Positions 8,038 to 17,389 of a DNA stretch of 45,246 bases are shown one piece after another; within the stretch, counting starts at the first letter, position 1; each line of letters opens with the position of its first letter. This stretch comes from Sphingopyxis sp. LC81 (GTDB taxonomy: Bacteria > Pseudomonadota > Alphaproteobacteria > Sphingomonadales > Sphingomonadaceae). Where the stretch lies: assembly GCF_000756375.1 (NCBI RefSeq), contig NZ_JNFD01000038.1, positions 1-45,246 on the forward strand. Reading direction: 5' to 3'. The notes under the pieces are model-generated. The model made no database searches and was not told the origin of the DNA. It was given only the letters and a program-made list of their open reading frames with translations. The translations under genes were made by a program, and so were the position numbers.

Positions 8038-8781
8038 ATGGACGTGGTCAAGGCAACGCCAGCCGATCTCGCCGCAGTTCTCGCTTGGCTCGAACGAGAG
8101 TATGCGGAGGATGGCGAGGGCTTCTGGTGCAATCGGCGGATCATCGAGAATGCCCTCGAGCATGGCGACCTTTGGGTCATTCGCCGCGGCGTTGAAGCCG
8201 TAGCCGTGCAAGTGGGCGACTATGCGGCCGACATTGTTAGCGTCCGCAAGGATTGCCGCCGTCAGGGGCTCGGCGACGCGTTGTTTGCGGCGTCGTTGCA
8301 GCGGGCAATGAACGACAATGTGAATGTCTTGTCGATTGAATGTTCGCCGCGAAGCTCGTGGACCTTCTGGCAGCGTCACGGTTTTGAGCGGTACGGCGAC
8401 CTGAGCGAGTGGGGCAAGATCACCGCGCGGCGAATCCTCCGGCGATCGTTCGGCCTGCCTGCCAACCTGCTCACCGCAGATATCGTGATCGGCTTCTATC
8501 CGGAGACAGCAACGTACGGACGCGGCCCAGTTCCACCGATAGCGTCCCATCGTATTCGCGGCAGCCGTCTCGATGATGGCACGATCATGCTGGAGCGCCG
8601 GGTCATCGGTCTTTGCGATGACGAACCGGAGGGAAAAGATCTTGCCGTCAAGATCGAGGTTGACGGTGAGGTTCGCTGCTTCTGCAAGGCGAAATATGAG
8701 GAAGCCGAGGAAGCCGGTGTCACGCGCGACTGGAAAGGCGGGGCATTCTATCTCGACGTGGTGGAGCCCACCGATAAGTAA
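8038..8781 (+). CDS. GNAT-family N-acetyltransferase with extra C-terminal domain
   Basis: 247 residues. Residues 1-125 form a GNAT domain; the acetyl-CoA-binding A motif is visible as VRKDCRRQGLGDALF (R/Q-x-x-G-x-G/A type) and the C-terminal strand as FWQRHGFERYGDL. About 120 further residues (ATYGRGPVPPIASHRIRG, CDDEPEGKDLAVKIEVDGEVRCFCKAKYEEAEEAGV) do not belong to GNAT and I do not recognise them. The gene starts 3 bp after the abiEii stop, so it is a third gene of the AbiE operon. It may be a second toxin or modifier, or simply a passenger. Confidence 0.7.
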   Translation: MDVVKATPADLAAVLAWLEREYAEDGEGFWCNRRIIENALEHGDLWVIRRGVEAVAVQVGDYAADIVSVRKDCRRQGLGDALFAASLQRAMNDNVNVLSIECSPRSSWTFWQRHGFERYGDLSEWGKITARRILRRSFGLPANLLTADIVIGFYPETATYGRGPVPPIASHRIRGSRLDDGTIMLERRVIGLCDDEPEGKDLAVKIEVDGEVRCFCKAKYEEAEEAGVTRDWKGGAFYLDVVEPTDK

Positions 8782-8800
8782 TTGGCCGACGCCCGCCGGC

Positions 8801-11800
8801 TCAATGAAAGTTACGGCTCTTGACGAGCTCGGGAGCGGGCATCTCCACCCTCCCCTTCTCCGCTCGCGGATCGGGTCCGCCGCCGCTCATTACCCCGTCG
8901 GCGCGTCCCAGGGCCAGGCGGAACGATGCGTCGCGCTGGGTGAGTGTGTCGAGCACGTCCGAAAGGTTCATGAGCTTCTTCACGATGACATGGACGACCT
9001 CACCTTCGCGCTGGACCTGCCCATAAATGCCGAGCAGCCGCGCCCCCATGACGACGCGTCGGTTTTCCTCGAACATGCGAGGCCAGACGATCAGATTGGC
9101 GATGCCCGTCTCGTCCTCGATGGTGATGAACATGACGCCCTTCGCCGATCCGGGCCGCTGGCGGACGAGGATTAGCCCGGCGAGCCAGACATAGCGGCCA
9201 TCGCGAATCCCATCGAGCGTGCTGCAGGGAACCATCTTGCGGGCGGCAAGCTCGCTCCGCAGAAATGCCACCGGATGTTGCCGGAGGGTCAGGCCGACAT
9301 GGCCATAATCCTCAACGACCTCCCTGCCCTCCTGCATCGGCTTGAGCAGCACCGGCTGCTCGACGATTTCATGGACGAAGCCATTCTCGCGAGCATCGGC
9401 TGCGGCGAACAAGGGAAGTTGCTCGTCGCGCAGCGCCTTGATCGCCCACAGCGCGTCGCGGCGCGCAAGGCGCATCGCGGCGCGGAAAGCGTCGGCTTCC
9501 GCCAGCCGGTTGAACGCACCCATGCCGACATCGGCGCGGCGCCATAGCTCCTCGATGCTCGCGAAGGGCTCGTCAGCGCGCACGGCGATGACCCGCGCGG
9601 CGTCCTGTTCATTTAGGCCGCGCACCATCCGCATGCCGAGGCGCACCGCGAAACGGTCCTCGCCTATCGATTCGAGCGTACAGTCCCAGCGCGAGGCATT
9701 GATGCAAACCGGCCGTATCTCGACCCCGTGCGCCCGCGCGTCCTGGACGATCTGCGCCGGGGCGTAGAATCCCATCGGCTGCGCATTGAGGAGGCTGGCG
9801 CAAAAAATCTCCGGGTGCCAGCATTTGAGCCAACAGGACGCATAGGCGATGAGGGCGAAGCTCGCCGCATGGCTTTCGGGAAAGCCGTAGCTTCCGAAAC
9901 CCTCGAGCTGGCTGAAGGTCTTCTCCGCGAATTCGGCGGTGTAGCCGCGCTCGACCATGCCGGTGATCAGCTTCTCCTTGAACTTCGAGACCCCGCCGGT
10001 GTGCTTGAAGGTCGCCATGGCTCGGCGGAGTTGATCGGCTTCAGAGGGCGTGAAGCCGGCACATTCGATCGCAACGCGCATCGCCTGTTCCTGGAAGAGG
10101 GGGACACCCAGCGTCTTGCCGAGCATCCGTTCCAGCTCGGGCTTCGGATATTCGACCTTCTCGGTGCCGGCGCGGCGGCGAAGATAGGGATGGACCATGT
10201 CGCCCTGGATCGGACCGGGCCGCACGATCGCGACCTCGATGACGAGATCATAGAAGGTGCGCGGCTTGATATGCGGCAGCATCGCCATTTGCGCCCGGCT
10301 CTCGATCTGGAAGGCGCCCAGCGTGTCGGCCGCGCGGATCATCGCATAGGTGCGCGGATCTTCGGGCGGAATCGACGCGAGATCCATCGCGATGCCCTTA
10401 TGCTCGGCGAGCAGATCAAAGCCGCACTTCATCGCGGTGAGCATGCCGAGCGCGAGGCAGTCGACCTTCATGAATTTGAGCGCGTCGATATCGTCCTTGT
10501 CCCATTCGATCACCTGGCGATCCGGCATGGCGGCGGGCTCGATGGGGACGAGCTCGTCGAGCCGGTCATGGGTCAGGACGAAGCCGCCGGGATGTTGCGA
10601 GAGATGGCGTGGTGTGCCGATCAGCTGGCGCGCGAGATCGAGCGCGAGCCGCAGCCGGCGATCGCCCAGATTGAGATTGAGCTCGGCCGCCTGCTTCTCG
10701 TCGACGCCCTCGTCGCTCCACCCCCAGACCTGACTCGACAAGGCCTTGATGAGATCCTCGGACAGGCCGAGCGCTTTACCGACATCGCGGATGGCGCCCT
10801 TCGTGCGATAGCGGATGACCGTGGAGCAGAGCGCGGCATGGTCGCGGCCATAGGTGTCGAACACCCACTGCATGACGGTCTCGCGCCGCGCATGCTCAAA
10901 GTCGACGTCGATGTCGGGCGGCTCCTTGCGCTCCTGGCTGACGAAGCGCTCGAAGAGGAGGTCGGACCGTTCGGGGTCGATCGAGGTGATGCCGAGGACA
11001 TAGCAGACCGCGCTGTTCGCCGCCGATCCCCGGCCCTGGCAGAGGATGTCGCGGCTGCGCGCGAAGCGAACGATCGAGTTTACCGTCAGAAAATAGGGTG
11101 CGTAATCGAGTTCACCGATTAATCGGAGCTCGTGGACAAGTAGCCGCCGAACCTTGTCGGGCACGCCTTCGGGATAGCGGTCTTCGGCCGCCTCCCATGT
11201 CATGCGTTCGAGTGCCTGCTGGGCGGTGACGCCCTCGATGCCGGCTTCTTCGGGATATTGATATTTGAGCTCGTCGAGCGAGAAGCGGCAGCGATCGGCG
11301 ATGTCGAGGGTTCGCGCGAGCGCTCCGGGATAGCGCTGGTAGAGCCGGTGCATTTCGGCCGCGGGCATCAAGAAACGGTCGGCATAGCGTTCGCGCCGTG
11401 CGCCGAGCGCGTCGATCGTGCAGCGGTGGCGGGTGCAGGTCATCACCTCCTGGAGCACGCGGCGATGCGGATGATGATAGAGGACGTCGCCCGTGACGAC
11501 CGTCGGCACCCCATGGCGGGCGGCGAGGTTCGTCAGATCATGGAGTCGAAGCTGATCGCCCGGGCGGCGGCGCAGGGTCAGGGCCAGATAGCCCCTCCCC
11601 TCGAAGATCCGCGCGAAACGGCCCATCACGGCTTCAGTGTCAGCCATCTCTTCGGGCAGGAAGATCGCGAGCAGGTCTTCCGCGAACGCCTCGACATCCG
11701 CCCACCCGATTACACACTTGCCCTTCCCTCCCCGCGTCTTTCCCCGGCTGAGGAGTCGGCAAAGACGGGCATAGCCGGCGCGGTTCATCGGATAGACGAG

Positions 11801-12025
11801 CAGCGACTGGCCTTCGGAGAGGTCGAGGCGGCAGCCGACGATCAGCCGGACCCTGGCGAGCTTGGCCGCTTCATGGGCGCGCACGATGCCGGCGAGCGTA
11901 TTTCGGTCGGTGATCGCAAGCGCGTCGAGACCGCAGGCTTCGGCCTGGGCGAACAGCTCGTCGGGCGACGACGCCCCGCGCAGGAACGAGAAATGCGACG
12001 CGCATTGGAGTTCGGCATATCTCAT
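8801..12025 (-). CDS. dnaE2: Error-prone DNA polymerase DnaE2 (ImuC)
   Basis: 1074 residues from ATG 12023-12025; this start gives [21 protein letters not shown], the normal N-terminus, and an ATGA overlap with imuB. Order: PHP domain (residues 1 to ~280), then the C-family polymerase core with the catalytic [13 protein letters not shown] motif and the third acid in [15 protein letters not shown], then the finger region ([17 protein letters not shown]), helix-hairpin-helix and a C-terminal OB fold ([25 protein letters not shown]). DnaE2 with ImuA and ImuB forms the SOS mutasome that copies damaged DNA. All catalytic acids are present. It is the last gene of the imuA-imuB-dnaE2 operon. Confidence 0.95.
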   Translation of the reverse strand: MRYAELQCASHFSFLRGASSPDELFAQAEACGLDALAITDRNTLAGIVRAHEAAKLARVRLIVGCRLDLSEGQSLLVYPMNRAGYARLCRLLSRGKTRGGKGKCVIGWADVEAFAEDLLAIFLPEEMADTEAVMGRFARIFEGRGYLALTLRRRPGDQLRLHDLTNLAARHGVPTVVTGDVLYHHPHRRVLQEVMTCTRHRCTIDALGARRERYADRFLMPAAEMHRLYQRYPGALARTLDIADRCRFSLDELKYQYPEEAGIEGVTAQQALERMTWEAAEDRYPEGVPDKVRRLLVHELRLIGELDYAPYFLTVNSIVRFARSRDILCQGRGSAANSAVCYVLGITSIDPERSDLLFERFVSQERKEPPDIDVDFEHARRETVMQWVFDTYGRDHAALCSTVIRYRTKGAIRDVGKALGLSEDLIKALSSQVWGWSDEGVDEKQAAELNLNLGDRRLRLALDLARQLIGTPRHLSQHPGGFVLTHDRLDELVPIEPAAMPDRQVIEWDKDDIDALKFMKVDCLALGMLTAMKCGFDLLAEHKGIAMDLASIPPEDPRTYAMIRAADTLGAFQIESRAQMAMLPHIKPRTFYDLVIEVAIVRPGPIQGDMVHPYLRRRAGTEKVEYPKPELERMLGKTLGVPLFQEQAMRVAIECAGFTPSEADQLRRAMATFKHTGGVSKFKEKLITGMVERGYTAEFAEKTFSQLEGFGSYGFPESHAASFALIAYASCWLKCWHPEIFCASLLNAQPMGFYAPAQIVQDARAHGVEIRPVCINASRWDCTLESIGEDRFAVRLGMRMVRGLNEQDAARVIAVRADEPFASIEELWRRADVGMGAFNRLAEADAFRAAMRLARRDALWAIKALRDEQLPLFAAADARENGFVHEIVEQPVLLKPMQEGREVVEDYGHVGLTLRQHPVAFLRSELAARKMVPCSTLDGIRDGRYVWLAGLILVRQRPGSAKGVMFITIEDETGIANLIVWPRMFEENRRVVMGARLLGIYGQVQREGEVVHVIVKKLMNLSDVLDTLTQRDASFRLALGRADGVMSGGGPDPRAEKGRVEMPAPELVKSRNFH

Positions 12026-13542
12026 GCGAACAGCCCATGAAGGAACCAGCCCTGGCCCCCCGTGGCGCTGTCCATACCGTCGCCGTTCCGGAAGAGCCAA
12101 TAGCGCGCGCCGGTTTCGTCCTCGACCTGGAAATAATCGCGAACGCCGAGAAATTCGGCGTCGCTCAAATGCCATTCGCCATAGATGCGCTCAGGACCGT
12201 CGGCGCGCGTCACCCGGCGCCGGACGCCGCGCCAGACAAAATGCACGGGCGGATGGTCGGGCAGCAGGGCCATGGTATCGACAGGCTCCGGGCGCGCGAA
12301 AAGCCGCGTCGGGCGCGGCCAGGCCGCCGGCCAACGGATCTCGGTGGATTCGGACATCGGCGCGATGCGGGCGACCGAACGTTCGGGAATATCGCTCTCG
12401 CGCGCGGCGACCCGGAAGAGTCGCCCTTCCCCTATCCGGTTCCCGAGCAGGTCGACGAGGGCCGCGACGTCGGGGACGGGAGCCTCGCCGAGATTTGAAA
12501 CCATGTGGTAGGTCAGCGGTTCAGCCGCGGGGACGGTCAGCTGCATTCGCTCGACACCGAAACCCGGATCGATGGTCTCAAGCCGGGCGCAGAGTAGCCG
12601 TGTCATCTGCCTGCGATCGCGGCTCGGCTTGGCAAGTCCGGCCCGAATAGCCTCGATGCGGTTATCGACCCGGTGGAAGCTGAGGTCGAGCCGGCGCGCA
12701 CCGACGCCTTCCTCCTCCAGACGCCGGGCAAGTTCGTCGACCAGCTTGCCCGTGTAGCGCGCGAGCGTTTCGGGCGCGCCGATCGGCTCGGCGAACCGCC
12801 GCTCGACGGTGATCGGCTCAGGCGGCTGGATCGGCTCGAAGGGTTCGGCGGCGCGGCCGAAGGCCTGGTCGAGGCGCTGGCCGGGCGCAGACCCGAAGCG
12901 CAGGGCCAGCGACGCGCGCGGCATCGCCTCGAGGTCGGCGATCGTCTCAAGGCCGAGGCGCCCGAGAGTGAGCACCATGTTGACGTCGAGGCGCAGCGCC
13001 GCGATGGGGAGCGCGCCGATCGCCGCCTTAAGGTCGAGCGGATCGACGACGCGCGCGGGATCGGCCCCATAGCGCGCAAGCGCGTGCGCCGCGCCATAGG
13101 TCGGCGCGCAAACCGCGCGCGCGGCCGTCCCCACCTCCGCAAGGCGTTGGACGAGATCGCGAAGGACGCCTTCAGGTCCGCCAAAGGCGTGCGCGGCGCC
13201 AGTGATGTCCAGCATGAGGCCATCGGGCGGATCGGGTGAGATGGTGGGCGCGTAGCGACGCAGCGACCAGCAGGCGAGCTTCTCCAGCGCAGCGCGATCG
13301 GCGTCCGGTTCGGCATCGAGGATCTGGAGATCGGGAACGAGCGCCTGTGCCTGCGCGACCGTCATACCGGGGACAAGACCGATTGCGCGCGCCGCCGCAT
13401 TCGCCGCGGTCAGGAGACGGCGCTGCCCTTCCATCGCCGCCAGCACCAACGGCGCGTCAGGAGGCGGCGCGCTGGAGCCAAGCCTGCGACGCAGCCGATC
13501 GGTCGGCCAGGTCGGCAGGAAGAGCGAGATGACCTGTCGCAT
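12022..13542 (-). CDS. imuB: ImuB, Y-family polymerase-like mutasome protein
   Basis: 506 residues from ATG 13540-13542, chosen because [20 protein letters not shown] is the typical ImuB beginning. It has the Y-family fold ([20 protein letters not shown], then [40 protein letters not shown] as the helix-hairpin-helix thumb). ImuB is a non-catalytic hub that binds the beta clamp, ImuA and DnaE2. The start lies 86 bp inside imuA and the stop overlaps dnaE2, so the three are translationally linked. Confidence 0.9.
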   Translation of the reverse strand: MRQVISLFLPTWPTDRLRRRLGSSAPPPDAPLVLAAMEGQRRLLTAANAAARAIGLVPGMTVAQAQALVPDLQILDAEPDADRAALEKLACWSLRRYAPTISPDPPDGLMLDITGAAHAFGGPEGVLRDLVQRLAEVGTAARAVCAPTYGAAHALARYGADPARVVDPLDLKAAIGALPIAALRLDVNMVLTLGRLGLETIADLEAMPRASLALRFGSAPGQRLDQAFGRAAEPFEPIQPPEPITVERRFAEPIGAPETLARYTGKLVDELARRLEEEGVGARRLDLSFHRVDNRIEAIRAGLAKPSRDRRQMTRLLCARLETIDPGFGVERMQLTVPAAEPLTYHMVSNLGEAPVPDVAALVDLLGNRIGEGRLFRVAARESDIPERSVARIAPMSESTEIRWPAAWPRPTRLFARPEPVDTMALLPDHPPVHFVWRGVRRRVTRADGPERIYGEWHLSDAEFLGVRDYFQVEDETGARYWLFRNGDGMDSATGGQGWFLHGLFA

Positions 13543-14218
13543 CGCAGCCTTCCACGAGAAAATCGGCGCTCTCGCCAGCCCGGCACCGGATGAGCTCGAC
13601 AAACCAGCGCGGCCGCCCGACCCCGGGAACCGGGAGGGGCGCGGTCGGCACGCTGGTCACGCGCCAGCGGGTCGCGGCCGCGGTCGGTTGTCCAAAATCG
13701 GAGGCTTCGGCCGTCCGGCGCCAGCGGCGGATGGCGATGCCGATGGTGCCGGTGCTTTCGGCCGCCAGTTGCAGACGGCGCGACGCCGTCATCGAAAGCC
13801 GGGCCGCTTCGGCGACGACTCCGCCGAGGCCGCCATGACGAAGCCCCTCCTCGAAGCAACTCAAGAGCGAAGTCTCGTCGCGGGCTTCGACATAGATAAC
13901 CCGGTCGGGATCGAGACCCGCGAGCGCGAGCGCCGGCGCGAACAGGTCGGACTGCGTCATGCACCAGAGTATTTTGCCTTTGACGCGCGCGAGAATGCCG
14001 GCGGTGAACAAGGCGGCGGCGGCCGCATCGGTCGCGCCTTGCGCGCCGCCGGCGACTTCATGGAGAGCGCCGAGCGCCAGCCCGCCACCGGGCAAGCGCC
14101 TGTCGATCGCGTCGAGCCCGAACGGCAAGGTGCCAGACGAGCGCCGTTCGGCGCCCTCGATCCTGGCGATCCGGGCGCGTAGCGTCGTCAGATGAGGGCG
14201 CGGCCCTCTCTCCGTCAT
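13457..14218 (-). CDS. imuA: ImuA, RecA-like mutasome protein
   Basis: 253 residues from ATG 14216-14218 (MTERGPRPHLTTLRARIARIEG). Typical ImuA features are TLPFGLDAIDRRLPGGGLALGALHEVAGG near residues 35-63 and ILWCMTQSDLFAPALALAGLDPDRVIYVEA. ImuA is a SulA/RecA-like protein needed for ImuB- and DnaE2-dependent mutagenesis. First gene of the operon; a perfect GTTC-N7-GTTC LexA box lies 33 bp upstream of its start, so damage induction is expected. Confidence 0.9.
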   Translation of the reverse strand: MTERGPRPHLTTLRARIARIEGAERRSSGTLPFGLDAIDRRLPGGGLALGALHEVAGGAQGATDAAAAALFTAGILARVKGKILWCMTQSDLFAPALALAGLDPDRVIYVEARDETSLLSCFEEGLRHGGLGGVVAEAARLSMTASRRLQLAAESTGTIGIAIRRWRRTAEASDFGQPTAAATRWRVTSVPTAPLPVPGVGRPRWFVELIRCRAGESADFLVEGCDATGHLALPADLADRSAASQAWLQRAAS

Positions 14219-14250
14219 GAAGGGCCTCCATGGCTTTGGCGGTTGGTTGT

Positions 14251-14265
14251 GTTCTATTTTTGTTC
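14251..14265. promoter_or_regulatory. LexA (SOS) box between imuA and the SRAP operon
   Basis: GTTC (14251-14254), seven bases, GTTC (14262-14265): an exact alphaproteobacterial LexA direct-repeat box. It lies in the 130-bp divergent region between imuA (minus) and the 53-residue gene (plus), so one LexA dimer could control both operons. Confidence 0.85.
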
Positions 14266-14348
14266 TATAAAGGCCGAGAGTCAACGGGCCGGAGTCGCCG
14301 CGACTGCGGCGACCCAGCCAAAGACAGGAAAGATCAAGGAAAATCGGG

Positions 14349-14510
14349 ATGGAGAAGCGCAAGCCACTCAAGCTTCGCCTGTCGGGCGAGACACCTTCGG
14401 AGGCTGTTGGCACGGCGGAGAGCGCCATGCGAGACCGCGACTCGGGCGAATCGGCAGCGGTCCAGACACCGGATCTGGAGCCGATCACCGATAACGAGAT
14501 TCCGTGGTGA
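14349..14510 (+). CDS. Small hypothetical protein, 53 residues, SOS-linked
   Basis: ATG 14349-14351 to TGA 14508-14510. The protein is basic at the start (MEKRKPLKLRLSGE), low-complexity and probably disordered in the middle, and ends in PITDNEIPW. It is 9 bp upstream of the SRAP-like gene and shares the divergent LexA-box region with imuA. The composition and position favour a real gene over chance. I do not recognise a family. The short C-terminal tail with an aromatic end could be a protein-binding peptide, which is inference only. Confidence 0.6.
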   Translation: MEKRKPLKLRLSGETPSEAVGTAESAMRDRDSGESAAVQTPDLEPITDNEIPW

Positions 14511-14519
14511 GTTGAGGCC

Positions 14520-15176
14520 ATGTCGCGGCTTCATGTCATCACGGCGAGCGCGAGCGATGTGGCGGCTTATTTCGAAGCCGAGCCGCCATCCGGCCTCACG
14601 ACGCCCGAAGGGGACATCAAGGAAGGACTGACCGGACTCGTCATTTTCGAGAAGGACGGCCGCCGATTGCTGCGGCCCGTCACCTGGGGCTTTCCGCGCC
14701 TGACCCGCGAAATGCGCGAGCGCGGCGAGCCGCCGGGGCGCATCGGGCTTGTCGCTGACCTCACCAATCCGATGTGGGAAGAGATGGTGGTGGAGCCGCG
14801 CTATCGCTGTCTCATCGCGCTGACCCATTTCGGAAATCCCGACGGGACCCCCGGCGCGAAGACCCGGACCTGGTTTTCGGTGAAGGATCAGCCGATCATG
14901 TCGTGGGCGGGTTTCTGCCGGAACCTCCCGGACCAAGGGCCTGTCTATGGCGGCATGACGATGAGTGCGAATGCGGCGGTCATGCCGACTAACGACCGGA
15001 TGCCGGTGCTCCTTGAGCGCGCCGAGTGGGATCAGTGGTTTCGTGGCTCCGTTCGCGAAGTAATTGGGTTCCAGTTCCGCCCGCCGTTCGCCGCCGAACG
15101 AATGATCGTCGAGCCGACCGATGATCGCTGGAACAGCGGCAAAGGGCCACCCGAGCCGCAACTCGCTTTGCAATGA
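14520..15176 (+). CDS. SRAP-family (YedK/HMCES-like) paralogue lacking the catalytic residues
   Basis: 218 residues. It aligns without large gaps to the intact SRAP protein encoded at 15951 (WGFP, PMW, YRCLIALT, KTRTWFSVKDQPI, RMPVLL, EPTDD). SRAP proteins form a thiazolidine crosslink with abasic sites in single-stranded DNA through Cys2, helped by Asn, Glu and His residues. Here Cys2 is Ser2, the Asn position (76/77) is Gly-Leu, Glu106 is Asn106 and His158 is Asn158. Chemistry is therefore lost while the fold is kept, which suggests a DNA-binding or scaffolding role. It is in the LexA-box operon divergent from imuA. Confidence 0.8.
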   Translation: MSRLHVITASASDVAAYFEAEPPSGLTTPEGDIKEGLTGLVIFEKDGRRLLRPVTWGFPRLTREMRERGEPPGRIGLVADLTNPMWEEMVVEPRYRCLIALTHFGNPDGTPGAKTRTWFSVKDQPIMSWAGFCRNLPDQGPVYGGMTMSANAAVMPTNDRMPVLLERAEWDQWFRGSVREVIGFQFRPPFAAERMIVEPTDDRWNSGKGPPEPQLALQ

Positions 15177-15228
15177 GACGGGGATTGTATGGCACGTTGG
15201 ATGCTCGCGCAGGAGGCTTCTCGCCGCT

Positions 15229-15843
15229 ATGAGCATGACAATGGCCGATAGAGACATGCTGCCGCGCACGTTCCAGGCGAACGTTGACCGCTTTTATCAG
15301 CGCGTCATCCTGAAGACGCTTGGCGACCTTCCGACGCACGAAACGCTGGTTGTGGGCGAAGCGTCAGATATGGATGAATTCCTTGATCGGTGCGCCGCGC
15401 AAATCGATAACTACACGGCCAACGAGGCCGCCAAGGCCTTTGTCCTCACGCTCGACGGGCTGTTCGAACGCCAGCTCGCGCGGTGGGCTCGGGCGCACGG
15501 CGTGAAGTTCTCTGGCGCAACCGATCTGTCACGAGCAGCGCGGGAAATCGCTGCGATCGATGTGGGTGCGATCGGCGTGGCAAGCGATCTCCACGAAATG
15601 CACCTCGCCGCCAATGTCGCTAGGCATGGCGATGGCAGCGCCTGCACGAAATTGCTCGCGAAGGCCCCGCAACTCTGGACTCGGATATCCTTCGATTATG
15701 GCGATATCGCCCCCGCGCCGGTGCCGACGAGTGAGGAGCTGCGGATCGGTCAGGACGAACTTCGGCGCTATGCACGCGCCGTTGTTCAATTCTGGGGTCA
15801 CGCCGATCCCCTGCCCGGTGCCGTGCTTGTTGCGCCTTATTGA
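15229..15843 (+). CDS. Hypothetical protein between two SRAP genes
   Basis: 204 residues from ATG 15229, preceded by AGGAGG at 15211-15216; in-frame ATGs at 15235 and 15241 are alternatives. It is soluble, with helical segments such as NYTANEAAKAFVLTLDGLFERQLARWARAHG and the string DLHEMHLAANVARHGDGSACTKLLAKAPQLW. The ANVxRHGDG pattern recalls some HEPN-like or abortive-infection proteins, but I cannot place it firmly. It lies in a run of plus-strand genes next to the SOS operon. Confidence 0.6.
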   Translation: MSMTMADRDMLPRTFQANVDRFYQRVILKTLGDLPTHETLVVGEASDMDEFLDRCAAQIDNYTANEAAKAFVLTLDGLFERQLARWARAHGVKFSGATDLSRAAREIAAIDVGAIGVASDLHEMHLAANVARHGDGSACTKLLAKAPQLWTRISFDYGDIAPAPVPTSEELRIGQDELRRYARAVVQFWGHADPLPGAVLVAPY

Positions 15844-15950
15844 AGTGCCACGCTAGCCCACAGCGCGAGCACCTTTGGCGTTCCCTCGCCAGCGCTTTGA
15901 CGCTACGCACCTTCCCATGCACCGCTCCCAGCTCGGAAAGGGCCGCAAGC

Positions 15951-16601
15951 ATGTGTAATCTCTATACGGAGCGCCTCAGCGCCGCTGAAGTCGCAGCACA
16001 CTTTGGCGTAGACGTTCCGGACATCGTTGCAACGAATGCACCCTCGACGGTTCACCCCGGCGCGCCCGGCATGGTGGTCCGGGTCGAAAACGGTCGCAGA
16101 ATTCTTCAATCGATGGGTTGGGGATTTCCGTTGAAGCTAGCCTCGATGAAACCCGGTTCAAAGCCCAAGGCGGTTAATAATATCGCGGATTTGCGCAAGC
16201 CAATGTGGGTGGGTCTCGCCCGTAAACCGCAGTGGCGCTGCCTGATTCCGCTAACGGCCTGGGCGGAACCCGCGGGGATAAAGGGAAGCAAGACCCGAAT
16301 CTGGCTGAGCTTGAAAGACCGTCCGATTTTTGCATGGGGCGGCTTGTGGCGCGACAGTGCCGAATGGGGCCCAGTATATTCGGGCGCTATGACCGATGCG
16401 AACGAAGTCGCCGCGACAGTCCATAATCGGATGCCTGTCCTCCTCCACGAGGACGAATATGACCGTTGGCTTCACGGTAGCTTTGATGAGCTAATCGCAT
16501 TCCAGGATCGCGTGTTTCCGAGCGGACTAATTGAGATCGAGCCGACCGATGAACCCTGGCTCGGTTGGCCGTCGGGCGCGAAGCCGGCCACTCTTCTTTA
16601 G
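15951..16601 (+). CDS. SRAP (YedK/HMCES-like) abasic-site protein
   Basis: 216 residues from ATG 15951, which gives the required MCN start: after Met removal Cys2 is the nucleophile that crosslinks to abasic sites in single-stranded DNA. Asn76/77 (KAVNNIADL), Glu106 (TAWAEPAG, equivalent to WFEW in YedK) and His158 (ATVHNRMPVLL) are all present, so it looks active. It protects abasic sites from cleavage and error-prone bypass, in keeping with the nearby mutasome genes. It is the intact counterpart of the residue-dead paralogue at 14520. Confidence 0.88.
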   Translation: MCNLYTERLSAAEVAAHFGVDVPDIVATNAPSTVHPGAPGMVVRVENGRRILQSMGWGFPLKLASMKPGSKPKAVNNIADLRKPMWVGLARKPQWRCLIPLTAWAEPAGIKGSKTRIWLSLKDRPIFAWGGLWRDSAEWGPVYSGAMTDANEVAATVHNRMPVLLHEDEYDRWLHGSFDELIAFQDRVFPSGLIEIEPTDEPWLGWPSGAKPATLL

Positions 16602-16658
16602 TCGGATAATCCGATCCGGGTCTCTTCCGCGAGGCGTGTGACTGCAATCACCGACTGC

Positions 16659-17309
16659 TCATTCGAGCGCCGAGCCTTTGGGCAACACCCATTCGTAACC
16701 CGTTTTCTCCCTTAGTCTTTCCACCACCTTGTCCAGCCGATCGGCGATCAAGGCATCGAGGACCTTCACCAGCTCGTGCCACTCGTTCGCGCCTCCGATA
16801 TAGTAGCCGAGCGAAAAGCCGAGCTTGATGTGAAAGCGATTGTCACCGAAGCCGATCTCGAGCGCGTCCGATGCCGAATGGTGACCGGCGCTATGCGCAA
16901 ACCGCTTGTTTCTGAGCTCGATAATCTGGTCGTGACTTTCCCGAAGATGGGGCGGGAGCGCGTCGCGCGAGAAGCCGCTGCCGCTTCCCCCCTGGTGGAG
17001 GCGCACGTAGGTCACGACGAATGCCGTTGTAAGCATGTCGAGCTCCAGGAACGCGTCCATATCCGCGGCAAACTCATAGGCGGCGAGGCGCTTCTGAATG
17101 TGTTTCAGGACCACCATGGCTACCGAAGAGGCCGAAATCCGGGACAGCTGCGCCAGCTCGTTGTCGACCGACTTCAGGATTGCGCGGCCATTGTCGGCCA
17201 TCGCCTGATAGTGGGTCCGCAACTCCTCGGGAAGGAACTGGAGCGCCTCTTCGGGAACCACATAATATTCTTCGGCCGCATCTTCCGGGTCGATCGCTTC
17301 GCCCTGCAT
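16659..17309 (-). CDS. Putative HEPN-domain protein
   Basis: 216 residues from ATG 17307-17309, with a GGAGGGGCGG-type ribosome site upstream. It is helical, and near the middle has IIELRNKRFAHSAGHHSASDALEIG. R133-N-K-R-F-A-H139 fits the RX4-6H motif of HEPN RNases. The end, EWHELVKVLDALIADRLDKVVERL, is helical too. It follows the DpnII/MboI-like nuclease gene by 80 bp on the same strand. HEPN proteins paired with nucleases are common in abortive-infection systems. The HEPN call rests on the motif alone. Confidence 0.5.
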   Translation of the reverse strand: MQGEAIDPEDAAEEYYVVPEEALQFLPEELRTHYQAMADNGRAILKSVDNELAQLSRISASSVAMVVLKHIQKRLAAYEFAADMDAFLELDMLTTAFVVTYVRLHQGGSGSGFSRDALPPHLRESHDQIIELRNKRFAHSAGHHSASDALEIGFGDNRFHIKLGFSLGYYIGGANEWHELVKVLDALIADRLDKVVERLREKTGYEWVLPKGSALE

Positions 17310-17389
17310 TCCGCCCCTCCCCGTTCGCACAATCCGCCTTGATCGCTCCTGCCCGCGCGGCGCGCGAGCTGGTGCAGAAACGTCGCTCC

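Noticed and set aside
9728..11122. A 464-codon open frame on the plus strand across dnaE2
   Set aside because: It is antisense to clearly coding dnaE2, has no family features or ribosome site, and long antisense frames are expected in GC-rich genes.
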